Shown here piece by piece: positions 9,091-15,701 of a stretch of DNA of 15,701 bases; positions within the stretch are counted from its first letter, which is position 1; each line of letters begins with the position of its first letter. The stretch spans positions 1 through 15,701 of the forward strand of contig CAMLIZ010000107.1 of the NCBI GenBank assembly GCA_946480245.1, given 5' to 3'. The stretch is from an uncultured Pseudomonadota bacterium (GTDB taxonomy: Bacteria > Pseudomonadota > Gammaproteobacteria > Burkholderiales > Burkholderiaceae). Made by a program: the position numbers and the translations under genes. The notes under the pieces are model-generated. The model was given only the letters and a program-made list of their open reading frames with translations, ran no database searches and was not told the origin of the DNA.

Positions 9091-10239
9091 ATGGCGAACA
9101 TCGTTTTCCTCGCGGACGGTACATGGAACGGGCCCGGCCAGGCGGATGAGGAGCCGCAGACCACCAACGTGTTCAAGCTGTTCAGCCTGCTGGACGGCGC
9201 CGACGATGTTCACTCGCTGCCGCTGGCCAAGGAGCAGGAGCGCAAGCTGGCTGACGGTGCCACCGTGGTGCAGGCGGCCAAGTACCTGCACGGCGTGGGC
9301 GATTCGTCGAACGCGATCATGCGCATGCTCGGCGGCGCGTTCGGCTCCGGCGTCATCGCCCGCATCGTGCGCGGCTACACGTTCATCTCCCGCAACTACC
9401 GCGACGGCGACCGCATCTTCATCATCGGGTTCAGCCGCGGCGCCTACACAGCGCGCTCGCTGGCCGGGCTGATCGCCGCCAAGGGACTGCTGCAGCCGCA
9501 GGACTGCGAGGACAAGGAAAAAGCCTACCGGCTCGGCTCGGCCGTTTGGGCAGAGCACCGCGCCGCGCGCGACGAGAACTCCCGTTCGAAGTCGCTGCTG
9601 GGCGACGTGCTGAGCCACCTGCCCTCCTTCCTCGATCCGCTGAGCGGCCGTGTGGAACGGCCGACGCAACCGCTGCGCAAGACGGACGTGGCAGTCGTCG
9701 GCGTATGGGACACCGTCGGTGCCCTCGGCATGCCCATCTACGACGGCGACGATCGGCGCACGGATGTTTTTCAGTTCTGCGACTGCGCGCTGTCGAAGCA
9801 GGTGCTCAAGGGCTATCACGCGGTGGCCATCAGCGAGCGGCGCGCCGACTTCACGCCCACGCTGTGGGAGCCGCGCGACGGCATCACGCAGATGCTGTTC
9901 GCCGGCGCGCATGCCGATGTCGGCGGCGGCTACCGGGACGCCGAGGATGAAAGCGGCCTTGCCAACCTCAGCCTGCAATGGATGTACGACGCGCTCGAAG
10001 GCGAAGGCCTGAGGTTCAAGGCGAGAGCTTCTGACACCTTCCCCGGCACGCCTTACGGCCCTGCGCACCAACCGTGGCGCGAATTTCCCTGGACGCTGGC
10101 GCCCAGCGGGCCGCGCCGCTTCAGCAGGTCGGAGGGGCTGGACGTGCATTCGTCCGTGCGCGCGCGCATGGCCAAGGGCCCGTTCCGCGTGCTTCCCTCC
10201 GGCGAGGCCGAGATGTTCGACACCAGCAACCTCCCCTAG
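9091..10239 (+). CDS. DUF2235-family alpha/beta hydrolase (putative phospholipase)
   Basis: A 382-residue protein from ATG 9091, with GGAGGG about six bases upstream. It begins with the DUF2235 hallmark strand and loop IVFLADGTWNGPG. It then has the nucleophile elbow IIGFSRGAYTAR (GxSxG, Ser115), the acid GVWDTVGALGMP (Asp207) and the histidine block FAGAHADVGGGY (His274), together a complete predicted Ser-Asp-His triad. DUF2235 proteins include type VI secretion phospholipase effectors of the Tle1 kind, but this one has no PAAR domain, signal peptide or membrane segment, and no vgrG, hcp or immunity gene is beside it. A housekeeping or stand-alone cytoplasmic esterase or lipase is therefore as likely. 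The next gene encodes an actin-like ATPase 105 bases downstream on the same strand. Confidence 0.87.
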   Translation: MANIVFLADGTWNGPGQADEEPQTTNVFKLFSLLDGADDVHSLPLAKEQERKLADGATVVQAAKYLHGVGDSSNAIMRMLGGAFGSGVIARIVRGYTFISRNYRDGDRIFIIGFSRGAYTARSLAGLIAAKGLLQPQDCEDKEKAYRLGSAVWAEHRAARDENSRSKSLLGDVLSHLPSFLDPLSGRVERPTQPLRKTDVAVVGVWDTVGALGMPIYDGDDRRTDVFQFCDCALSKQVLKGYHAVAISERRADFTPTLWEPRDGITQMLFAGAHADVGGGYRDAEDESGLANLSLQWMYDALEGEGLRFKARASDTFPGTPYGPAHQPWREFPWTLAPSGPRRFSRSEGLDVHSSVRARMAKGPFRVLPSGEAEMFDTSNLP

Positions 10240-10290
10240 ACCCACCGCGCGCACCGAACAAACCCGGACCGGCACCTCGGTTGCTGGCAA

Positions 10291-10315
10291 GTGTCGACAC
10301 GACCGTGTCGCACGG
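10291..10315. promoter_or_regulatory. Cluster of three overlapping palindromes upstream of the actin-like gene
   Basis: Three perfect dyads overlap within 25 bases. They are GTGTCGACAC (10291-10300), CGACAC-GACC-GTGTCG (10295-10310) and CCGTG-TCG-CACGG (10303-10315). The motif GTGTCG/CGACAC occurs three times. The cluster lies 30 bases before the start of the ParM-like gene. In ParMRC systems the centromere and autoregulatory operator lie immediately upstream of parM and consist of repeated short motifs, so this is a candidate for such a site. Alternatively it could be an operator for an unrelated regulator or a transcript hairpin. Confidence 0.45.
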
Positions 10316-10332
10316 CCCCCGAAGCAACCCCC

Positions 10333-10341
10333 AGGAGGTGA
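10333..10341 (+). promoter_or_regulatory. Near-perfect ribosome binding site of the actin-like gene
   Basis: AGGAGGTGA pairs over nine consecutive bases with the 3' end of 16S rRNA, and GGAGG ends six bases before the ATG at 10345. It is the strongest ribosome binding site in the window, fixes the start of the actin-like gene and predicts high translation, as a polymer-forming protein would need. Confidence 0.8.
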
Positions 10342-10344
10342 CCC

Positions 10345-11481
10345 ATGGCCCAGAGCCCTTCCACGAAGCTGCGCGAAGTACCGCGCGAACAGCGCGGCAC
10401 CGCGCAGGCTGCCACGCCCGTGGTACGCGCCATCGACGTCGGCTTCGGTCTGGTCAAGTTCAGCCTGCCGGCCGAGGGCGGCGTGGCCTTCTCGTCGTTT
10501 CCGTCGATGGCGATTCCGGCCGACGTGAGCGCCGTGCGCAGCCTGAGCACGCGCCGGCGCGACACCTTCGACGTGCCCTCGCAGGGCGCGCAGTACGAGG
10601 TGGGCCGGGACGTTGGCCTGGCGCAGGCCGGCGGCAGCTTCGGCCGCGACGTGACCGACGAGTTCTACAAAGGCGCGATCTACGAGGCGCTGACCCGGGG
10701 CGCGCTGCGCTACATGGCCGAAGCCGGTGACGGCACGATCGACGTGCTGGTGCTCGGCCTGCCCGTCAACCAGTACAACGACGCCAGGCGGCGCGACCAC
10801 CTGCGCCATACCTACGAAGGCACGGTGGACGTGGGCGATGGCAAGAGCGTGCAGGTGCGCAAGGTGATCGTGCAGGCGCAGCCGATGGGCGGCTACGCCG
10901 CGCTCGAGGAGCACCTGGATGCGCTGAACCAGGCCATCAAGAGCACTGGCGGCGCGCTGCAGCCGCTGGCCTCGGTGGATGCACTGGACGAGCTCTCGGT
11001 GCTGATGGTGGATCCGGGCGAGCACACGCTGGATTGGTTGCTGATCCAGCAGGGCAGCATCAACCCGCGCGCCAGCGGCGCGGCCTCCGACGCCGGGCGC
11101 CACCGCGTGATCCGCGCCGTGCAGGACAGCCTGGCCGCCGACATCGGCAGGCCCCTCGGCCCGGCGGTGGCGCCACGCATCAACGAGGCCTTGCGCCAGA
11201 AGCAGCCGGTCAAGCTGAGCGGCGTGGCGCATGAGCTCGACAAGTACGAGCCGCAGATCATGAGCGTGGTGGAGGATTCGCTCAACCGCATGATCGACGG
11301 CCTGCGCGACGCGCACGAGATCATCGACCTGATCGTGCTCGTGGGAGGCCACCCGGAGCGCTACCGCGAGGTCCTGAAGCGGCGCTTCCCGGCGATCCCG
11401 GTCTTCGTGATGCCGGAGTCGATGGCGGCCAACGTGCGCGGCTTCCAGATGATCGGCGAGGCCATGGCCGAGCAAGCGTGA
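10345..11481 (+). CDS. ParM/StbA-like actin-family ATPase
   Basis: A 378-residue protein of the actin/Hsp70 ATPase superfamily. The polar N-terminal extension (about 1-26) precedes the phosphate-1 motif VVRAIDVGFGLVKFSLP (Asp31). The Ia-domain stretch LVLGLPVNQY is near 135-144. The phosphate-2 motif VLMVDPGEHTLDWLLIQQGS (Asp223, Asp230) and the adenosine motif LIVLVGGHPERYREVL (about 329-344) follow in the expected order. The wording is closest to ParM/StbA plasmid-segregation proteins and to PRTRC system protein D rather than MreB, FtsA or DnaK. The encoded product should polymerise with ATP and move or position DNA. It has a very strong ribosome binding site, overlapping palindromes upstream and a small partner gene directly downstream. 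No ParB, replication or other PRTRC genes are visible, so a chromosomal or element-derived role remains open. Confidence 0.85.
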   Translation: MAQSPSTKLREVPREQRGTAQAATPVVRAIDVGFGLVKFSLPAEGGVAFSSFPSMAIPADVSAVRSLSTRRRDTFDVPSQGAQYEVGRDVGLAQAGGSFGRDVTDEFYKGAIYEALTRGALRYMAEAGDGTIDVLVLGLPVNQYNDARRRDHLRHTYEGTVDVGDGKSVQVRKVIVQAQPMGGYAALEEHLDALNQAIKSTGGALQPLASVDALDELSVLMVDPGEHTLDWLLIQQGSINPRASGAASDAGRHRVIRAVQDSLAADIGRPLGPAVAPRINEALRQKQPVKLSGVAHELDKYEPQIMSVVEDSLNRMIDGLRDAHEIIDLIVLVGGHPERYREVLKRRFPAIPVFVMPESMAANVRGFQMIGEAMAEQA

Positions 11482-11486
11482 GGCGC

Positions 11487-11900
11487 ATGGCACAGCACAT
11501 GGCCGTGATCCACCTGCAGCTGGACATCGACAGCGATGTCTACCCCGAGCTCTACGCACGCCTGCGCGCGGTGGAGCGCCCCGAGGCGCGCGTCGAGCGC
11601 CTGCGCCAGCTCGCCCCCTCCGGTCGGGTGTGGGGGGCCGGGCGCATGCACGGCCCCGCCGCCACTGCGATGCCGCCTGTGCCGCCCGGCAAGGTGCCAC
11701 CACGCCGCCCCGCCCGCAGCGTGCCGGTACTGCACGACGTGGTGGACGAAAGCGAGACCTCGGCCCCCGTGCCGCTGGACGACGCCACCGCCGACGCCCC
11801 GCCACTGCCACCGCCGCTGGACATCGGGGTGCAGCGGCCCGCCGCGCGGTCGGCGCGGCTGAAGCGCATGGTGGATCGGGGGCTGTTCAAGAACGGTTGA
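11487..11900 (+). CDS. Small protein downstream of the ParM-like gene, possible ParR/StbB-like adaptor
   Basis: A 137-residue protein starting five bases after the ParM-like stop. GTG 11478 (overlapping the stop as GTGA) and ATG 11499 are alternative starts; none has a good ribosome binding site, so translational coupling is likely. Residues 5-45 read as a short strand (AVIHLQLDID) and two helices (VYPELYARLRAV, PEARVERLRQLA), the order of a ribbon-helix-helix DNA-binding fold. A long Pro/Ala/Arg-rich, probably disordered middle follows (about 46-118). A basic C-terminal helix ends the protein (RSARLKRMVDRGLF). ParR/StbB adaptors share this plan: an N-terminal DNA-binding dimer and a C-terminal peptide that contacts the ParM filament. 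I do not recognise the family directly; the role is inferred from plan and position. Confidence 0.68.
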   Translation: MAQHMAVIHLQLDIDSDVYPELYARLRAVERPEARVERLRQLAPSGRVWGAGRMHGPAATAMPPVPPGKVPPRRPARSVPVLHDVVDESETSAPVPLDDATADAPPLPPPLDIGVQRPAARSARLKRMVDRGLFKNG

Positions 11901-11904
11901 GGCC

Positions 11905-11934
11905 GTTGGGCGCGGCTGTCGCCGCGGCGCCAAC
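11905..11934 (+). terminator. Strong GC-rich hairpin after the ParM-like gene pair
   Basis: GTTGG and CGCGGC (11905-11916) pair with GCCGCG (11921-11926) and CCAAC (11930-11934) around a TGTC loop, with a small internal bulge. It starts four bases after the stop of the small downstream gene and lies before the molybdenum hydroxylase genes. A U-run is absent, so it may act as a Rho-linked or weak terminator or as a 3' stability hairpin. Confidence 0.42.
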
Positions 11935-11992
11935 GCGATGCCGGCGAACCGATTAGCATGCCCGCTCGATGCCGAACGAGGACGCTGTGAAC

Positions 11993-12472
11993 ATGCAAGT
12001 GCAATTGAAGGTGAACGGCTGCGACGTGCAGGCCGATGTCGACCCCCAGACCCTGCTGGTGGACATGCTGCGCGGCCCGCTCGGGCTCAGCGGCGCCCAT
12101 GTGGCCTGCGACACCAGCCAATGCGGCTGCTGCACCGTGCTGCTGGACGGTGATTCGGTCAAGAGCTGCTCGATGCTCGCGGTGCAGGCCCAGGGCCGGA
12201 CGGTCACCACCGTGGAAGGCCTGCAGGGCGCCGACGGCACGCTGCACCCGGTGCAGCAGGGGTTCATCGACTGCCACGGCCTTCAGTGCGGCTACTGCAC
12301 GCCCGGCATGATCATGTCGGCGACGGCGCTGCTGAGGCACACGCCGCGCCCCACCGAAGCCGAGATCGTGCACGCCCTCGAAGGCAACCTGTGCCGTTGC
12401 ACCGGCTATGTGAACATCGTTGCCGCTGTGAAGACGGCCGCTGACTCGGTGGCGCAAGGAGCCAAGGTATGA
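11993..12472 (+). CDS. Molybdenum hydroxylase, [2Fe-2S] small subunit (CoxS/XdhA-like)
   Basis: A 159-residue iron-sulfur subunit that carries electrons from the molybdenum site of the large subunit. The N-terminal plant-ferredoxin-type domain ligates one cluster through Cys39, Cys44, Cys47 (CDTSQCGCC) and Cys59. The C-terminal four-helix domain ligates the second through Cys99, Cys102 (CGYCTPGM), Cys134 and Cys136 (CRCTGY). Both sets are complete. The ATG at 11993 is chosen because the family usually starts with a short strand (here MQVQLKVNG) and GAGGA (11978-11982) lies ten bases before it; an in-frame ATG at 11969 would add eight residues. The stop overlaps the large-subunit start (ATGA at 12469-12472). 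The family is certain; the substrate is not. Confidence 0.93.
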   Translation: MQVQLKVNGCDVQADVDPQTLLVDMLRGPLGLSGAHVACDTSQCGCCTVLLDGDSVKSCSMLAVQAQGRTVTTVEGLQGADGTLHPVQQGFIDCHGLQCGYCTPGMIMSATALLRHTPRPTEAEIVHALEGNLCRCTGYVNIVAAVKTAADSVAQGAKV

Positions 12473-14811
12473 GCGCGGTCTTTGAGCCGGCCCGCTTCGG
12501 CAGCGGCCAGGCGGTCAAGCGCATCGAGGATCCGGCGTTGGTCGCCGGCCGCGGCCAGTACACCGGCAACGTGCCGGTCGCCGGGCAGAGCCACCTGGTG
12601 TTCCTGCGCTCCTCGTATGCGCATGCCCGCATCACAGCGATCGACACCGACACCGCGCGCCAAATGCCCGGCGTGCTGGCTGTGCTCACCGCGGCGGACC
12701 TGGTGGCCGCCGGCGTGAAGCCCTTGGTCACGGCCGGCTTCAAGCGCGCCGACGGCAACCCGATGACGCCGGTGGTGCGCCACGTGCTGGCGCACGAAGT
12801 CGTGCGTTTCGTCGGCGAGCCGGTCGTGGCCGTGGTGGCCGAGAGCGTGGCGGCCGCGCGCGCCGCTGCCGAGGCGGTGTGGGTCGACTACGAAGAGCTG
12901 CCCTCGGTCACCGACCCGCTGCAGGCCATGCAGCCCGAGGCGCCGCGGCTGTTTGCGGAAGCACCCGACAACGTGCCGGCGCAGATGCGCCACGGCGACC
13001 CCGCCGCCACCGAGCGCGCATTCGCGCAGGCCGCTCACGTGGTGTCGCTGGAGCTTGTGAACCAGCGCCTCGCGCCCAGCCCGATGGAGCCGCGCAGCGT
13101 GCTCGCACAGCTGGACGACGGCGGCCGGCTGATCGTGCGCCTGTCGAGCCAAATGCCCACCGCGGTGCGCGACGGCCTGTGCGCCGCGCTGCCCGGCCTG
13201 GCCGTGGACCAGGTGCGCGTGCGCGTGGGCGACGTGGGCGGCGGCTTCGGCATGAAGACCGGCATCTACGCCGAAGACATCGTGGTGGCCCATGCCGCGC
13301 GCACGCTCGGGCGGCCGGTGCGCTGGCAGGCCGAGCGCATCGAGGAGTTCCTGTCCGCAGTGCACGGACGCGACGTGCTCAGCCGCGCCGAGCTCGCGCT
13401 CGATGCACAGGGCAAGGCGTTGGCGCTGCGCGTGCGCTCGGTCGCCAACGTGGGCGCCTATGCCACCGGCGCCGGCATCGCGATCCAGCTGCTGATCGGG
13501 CCGTGGGTGTCCACCAGCGTGTACGACATTCCCACGGTGGATCTGCAGTTCACCGCCGTCGTCACCAACCGCACACCCACCGGCGCCTACCGCGGCGCAG
13601 GGCGGCCGGAAGCCATCCACCTGATCGAGCGGCTGATGGATTCGGCCGCGCGCAAGCTCGCCATCGACCCGGCCGAGCTGCGCCGCCGCAACCTGATCCG
13701 CCCCGAGCAGATGCCCTACAAGAACCCGCTGGGCCAGACCTACGACACCGGCGAGTTCGAGAAGATCCTGGACCAGGCGCTGGCGCTGTCCGACTACGCG
13801 GGCTACGCGGCACGCCGTGCTGCGTCGGCCCAGCGCGGCAAGCTGCGTGGTCGCGGGCTGGTGACCTTTTTGGAGTGGACCAGCGGCAATGCGTTCGAGG
13901 AGCACGTGACGGTGGACGTGGCCGCCGACGGCTTCATCGAGATCGCTTCGGCCACCCAGCAGATGGGCCAGGGCATCCAGACCAGCTACGCGCAACTCGC
14001 GGTGGACGTGTTCGGCGTGCCGATCGAGCGCATCCGCATCGTGCAAGGGGATACGGATCGCGCCAACGGCTTCGGCAGCGCGGGCAGCCGTTCGCTCTTC
14101 ACCGGCGGCTCCGCTGTGCAGGTGGGCGCGCAGAAGACGGTTGATCATGCGCGCGACCTGGCGGCGCAGGCGCTGGAGGCCCCGGCGGCCGACATCGAAT
14201 ACCGCAACGGCCGCTTCGCCGTGGCCGGCACCGACCTGGGCATCGACCTGTTCGAGCTCGCCGGCCGGCAGCCGAATGCGCGCATTTCGGTCAATGCGAG
14301 CAGCAAGGTGGCAGGCCCGAGCTGGCCCAACGCATGCCATGTGTGCGAGGTGGAGGTCGACCCCGGCACCGGTCACGTGGAGATCGTGGCGTATGCGTCG
14401 GTCAACGACATCGGCCGCATCGTCAGCCCGGTGATCGTGCGTGGGCAGATCGAAGGCGGCGCCGTGCAGGGCATCGGCCAGGCGCTGTGCGAGCAGGTGG
14501 TGTACGACCGCGACAGCGGCCAGCTGCTCACGGCCAGCTTCCTCGATTACGCGATGCCGCACGTGGACGGCTTCCGCGATTTCAAGACGGCGTTCGACAC
14601 CTCGGTGCCGTGCAAGACGAATCCGCTCGGGGTCAAGGGCGTCGGCGAGCTGGGCACGATCGGCGCCACGCCCGCCGTGGTCACCGCGGTGGTCGATGCA
14701 GTGGCCGGCGCCGGCCAGGGCGCGGCTGCCGAGCGCCTGCAGATGCCGCTGACGTCCGAGCGCGTGTGGCGTGCCCTGCAGGGCGACTACGGCCCCTCCC
14801 CCTTCGCCTGA
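12469..14811 (+). CDS. Molybdenum hydroxylase, molybdopterin-binding large subunit (form II CoxL-like)
   Basis: A 780-residue catalytic subunit of the xanthine oxidase family, which binds molybdopterin cytosine dinucleotide and hydroxylates or oxidises a substrate with water. The a/b hammerhead domain covers about 15-150 ([20 protein letters not shown]). The molybdenum-binding domains follow with [17 protein letters not shown] near 250, [12 protein letters not shown] (Ala373-Arg379), [13 protein letters not shown] near 500 and [13 protein letters not shown], where Glu727 is the expected catalytic base. The AYRGAGR motif is that of form II (BMS-type) proteins; the AYxCSFR loop that marks true CO dehydrogenase is absent, so this is unlikely to oxidise CO. 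It is translationally coupled to the small subunit. No FAD-binding medium subunit gene follows. An aldehyde or N-heterocycle substrate is possible; sequence alone does not say which. Confidence 0.92.
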   Translation: MSAVFEPARFGSGQAVKRIEDPALVAGRGQYTGNVPVAGQSHLVFLRSSYAHARITAIDTDTARQMPGVLAVLTAADLVAAGVKPLVTAGFKRADGNPMTPVVRHVLAHEVVRFVGEPVVAVVAESVAAARAAAEAVWVDYEELPSVTDPLQAMQPEAPRLFAEAPDNVPAQMRHGDPAATERAFAQAAHVVSLELVNQRLAPSPMEPRSVLAQLDDGGRLIVRLSSQMPTAVRDGLCAALPGLAVDQVRVRVGDVGGGFGMKTGIYAEDIVVAHAARTLGRPVRWQAERIEEFLSAVHGRDVLSRAELALDAQGKALALRVRSVANVGAYATGAGIAIQLLIGPWVSTSVYDIPTVDLQFTAVVTNRTPTGAYRGAGRPEAIHLIERLMDSAARKLAIDPAELRRRNLIRPEQMPYKNPLGQTYDTGEFEKILDQALALSDYAGYAARRAASAQRGKLRGRGLVTFLEWTSGNAFEEHVTVDVAADGFIEIASATQQMGQGIQTSYAQLAVDVFGVPIERIRIVQGDTDRANGFGSAGSRSLFTGGSAVQVGAQKTVDHARDLAAQALEAPAADIEYRNGRFAVAGTDLGIDLFELAGRQPNARISVNASSKVAGPSWPNACHVCEVEVDPGTGHVEIVAYASVNDIGRIVSPVIVRGQIEGGAVQGIGQALCEQVVYDRDSGQLLTASFLDYAMPHVDGFRDFKTAFDTSVPCKTNPLGVKGVGELGTIGATPAVVTAVVDAVAGAGQGAAAERLQMPLTSERVWRALQGDYGPSPFA

Positions 14812-14831
14812 GGCAGGCGCGCGGCCCAACC

Positions 14832-14870
14832 CCCTGTCGCACCGCGCCGAACAGGCGTAGAACGACAGGG
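14832..14870. repeat. Spaced 8-base inverted repeat downstream of the large subunit
   Basis: CCCTGTCG (14832-14839) and CGACAGGG (14863-14870) are perfect inverted copies separated by 23 bases. They lie in the 94-base gap between the molybdenum hydroxylase large subunit (stop 14811) and the next gene (ATG 14906). They could form a long-loop terminator hairpin or be a bipartite operator for the downstream gene. There is no U-run after the second arm. Confidence 0.35.
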
Positions 14871-14905
14871 CCGCTGCCTCTTGGCGGCTCCGAAAGGAGG
14901 GTCTC

Positions 14906-15418
14906 ATGCGCAGACGCATCTACTGGCTGCTGCCCAACGTGGCCAGCGCCCGCCGCGCGATGAACGAGCTGCTGCTCGCCCGCATCGCTGACAGCCACAT
15001 CCACTTCGTGGCCAGCGACGGCACCGACATGTCGGGCCTGCACGCGGCCAACGTGCTGCAGACCTCCGACCTGATTCCGGCGGCCCAGTCGGGCCTGGTG
15101 ATCGGCGGGGCCGTGGGCGCGCTGTCCGGTGTGGCGGCAGCGATGTTCCCGATCGTCGGCAACACGCCGCAGTGGGGCGTGGTGGGCGTGCTCGCCATCG
15201 CGGGTGGCGCGTTCGGCGCGTGGGCGTCCAGCATGCTTGGCAGCTCGGCACCCAATCGGCGCTTGCGCCGCTTCGGCCCCGCGATCGAGCAGGGCCAGGT
15301 GCTGCTGATGGTGGACGTTCCGCGCTCGCGGCTGGAGGAGATCGAGGAGCTGCTGAACGCGCATCACCCTGAAGGGCATTTCGAAGGCGTGGAACCGGAC
15401 ATTCCTGCCTTCCCGTGA
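14906..15418 (+). CDS. DUF1269-like membrane protein, 170 residues
   Basis: A small inner-membrane protein starting at ATG 14906, with AAGGAGG (14894-14900) five bases upstream. The N-terminal cytoplasmic part (1-60) has a basic start (MRRRIYWLLPNVASARRAMN) and a predicted alpha/beta segment (LLLARIADSHIHFVAS). Two hydrophobic, glycine-rich helices follow (about 62-86, AAQSGLVIGGAVGALSGVAA, and 91-112). The C-terminal part (about 125-155) returns to a strand and helix (QVLLMVDVPRSRLEEIEELL). This plan of a ferredoxin-like fold interrupted by a glycine-rich two-helix hairpin is that of the DUF1269 and general-stress-17M-like groups. A stress-related role is only a possibility. It is probably transcribed separately from the molybdenum hydroxylase genes. 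Confidence 0.8.
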   Translation: MRRRIYWLLPNVASARRAMNELLLARIADSHIHFVASDGTDMSGLHAANVLQTSDLIPAAQSGLVIGGAVGALSGVAAAMFPIVGNTPQWGVVGVLAIAGGAFGAWASSMLGSSAPNRRLRRFGPAIEQGQVLLMVDVPRSRLEEIEELLNAHHPEGHFEGVEPDIPAFP

Positions 15419-15576
15419 CAGCCCGCCACAAGCAGGAACAAGGCGTTAATGGTGTAGGGGTTCCCTGACTCGGGGCATGAGGGTTGCTGCTGTGCTTGCG
15501 CCGCGGCGGACCGAGCCTGAACGGGCAAAGGCCGCAGCGTCCCTTCCCTATCGCCCATGCAACAGGAGATCACCTC

Positions 15577-15701
15577 ATGAGCAACATGACGCAACGCCTG
15601 GCCCTCGCGGCCGTCGCAGCCGCAGCGCTTGCAGCCGTTGGCTGCGCTCACCAGGGCGCGGACATGAGCACGTCGTCCTCCGACACGTCCTCGCCGTCCG
15701 C
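15577..15701 (+). CDS. Lipoprotein, N-terminal part only
   Basis: The first 41 codons of a gene cut by the window end. AGGAGAT (15564-15570) lies six bases before the ATG at 15577. The product begins with a lipoprotein signal peptide (MSNMTQRLALAAVAAAALAA, then VGC), so Cys23 should be lipidated. The start of the mature part is rich in Ser, Thr and Asp (MSTSSSDTSS), a typical flexible tether. The functional domain is outside the window. The 158 bases before it (15419-15576) contain no gene that I can see. Confidence 0.72.
   Translation, partial: MSNMTQRLALAAVAAAALAAVGCAHQGADMSTSSSDTSSPS

Noticed and set aside
9070..11811. Open frame of 913 codons on the - strand opposite the DUF2235 and ParM-like genes
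   Set aside because: It is antisense to two genes with complete family motifs, is rich in His, Arg and Ala as expected from the complement of GC-rich codons, and shows no domain motif.
12469..14811. Carbon monoxide dehydrogenase large subunit
   Set aside because: The active-site loop reads AYRGAGR, not the AYxCSFR loop with the copper-binding cysteine that defines true CO dehydrogenase.
12406..14919. Open frame of 837 codons on the - strand opposite the molybdenum hydroxylase large subunit
   Set aside because: The composition is typical of a complementary-strand shadow, with no recognisable motif. The + strand gene is certain.

Overview
The window looks like chromosomal DNA of a GC-rich proteobacterium, most likely a betaproteobacterium of the order Burkholderiales. 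This rests on the high GC content in every gene, the strong G/C preference at third codon positions, and the gene families seen. No 16S or other marker is present, so the assignment is an inference. No tRNA, rRNA, CRISPR array, transposase or integrase was found. Genes are tightly packed and the longest gene-free stretch is about 160 bases.

Region 1 (1-4305, + strand) is the 3' part of a branched-chain 2-oxo acid dehydrogenase operon: E1 alpha (cut by the window edge), E1 beta, the E2 acyltransferase and a dedicated E3 dihydrolipoyl dehydrogenase. The genes overlap or lie at most 7 bases apart. Together they convert the 2-oxo acids of valine, leucine and isoleucine to acyl-CoA.

Region 2 (4318-7867, mostly - strand) holds a 60-residue unknown protein and an AraC-type regulator split by an in-frame amber codon. 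It also holds a fold-type IV aminotransferase resembling (R)-amine/D-amino acid transaminases, a small secreted protein on the + strand, and a saccharopine-dehydrogenase-family oxidoreductase. The oxidoreductase diverges from an Lrp/AsnC regulator (8012-8491), and the spacer between them carries repeated TTCGTC half-sites and a plausible sigma70 promoter.

Region 3 (8507-11934) has a small lipoprotein on the - strand. It is followed on the + strand by a DUF2235 alpha/beta hydrolase, a ParM/StbA-like actin-family ATPase and a small downstream protein with a possible ribbon-helix-helix N-terminus. Three overlapping palindromes lie just upstream of the actin-like gene. This looks like a ParM-ParR-parC type module without other visible plasmid genes, and it is the most intriguing part of the window.

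Region 4 (11993-14811) encodes the iron-sulfur and molybdopterin subunits of a xanthine-oxidase-family hydroxylase. The large subunit has the AYRGAGR (form II) motif rather than the CO dehydrogenase signature, and no FAD subunit gene lies beside it. A DUF1269-like two-helix membrane protein follows, then the start of another lipoprotein gene cut by the window end.
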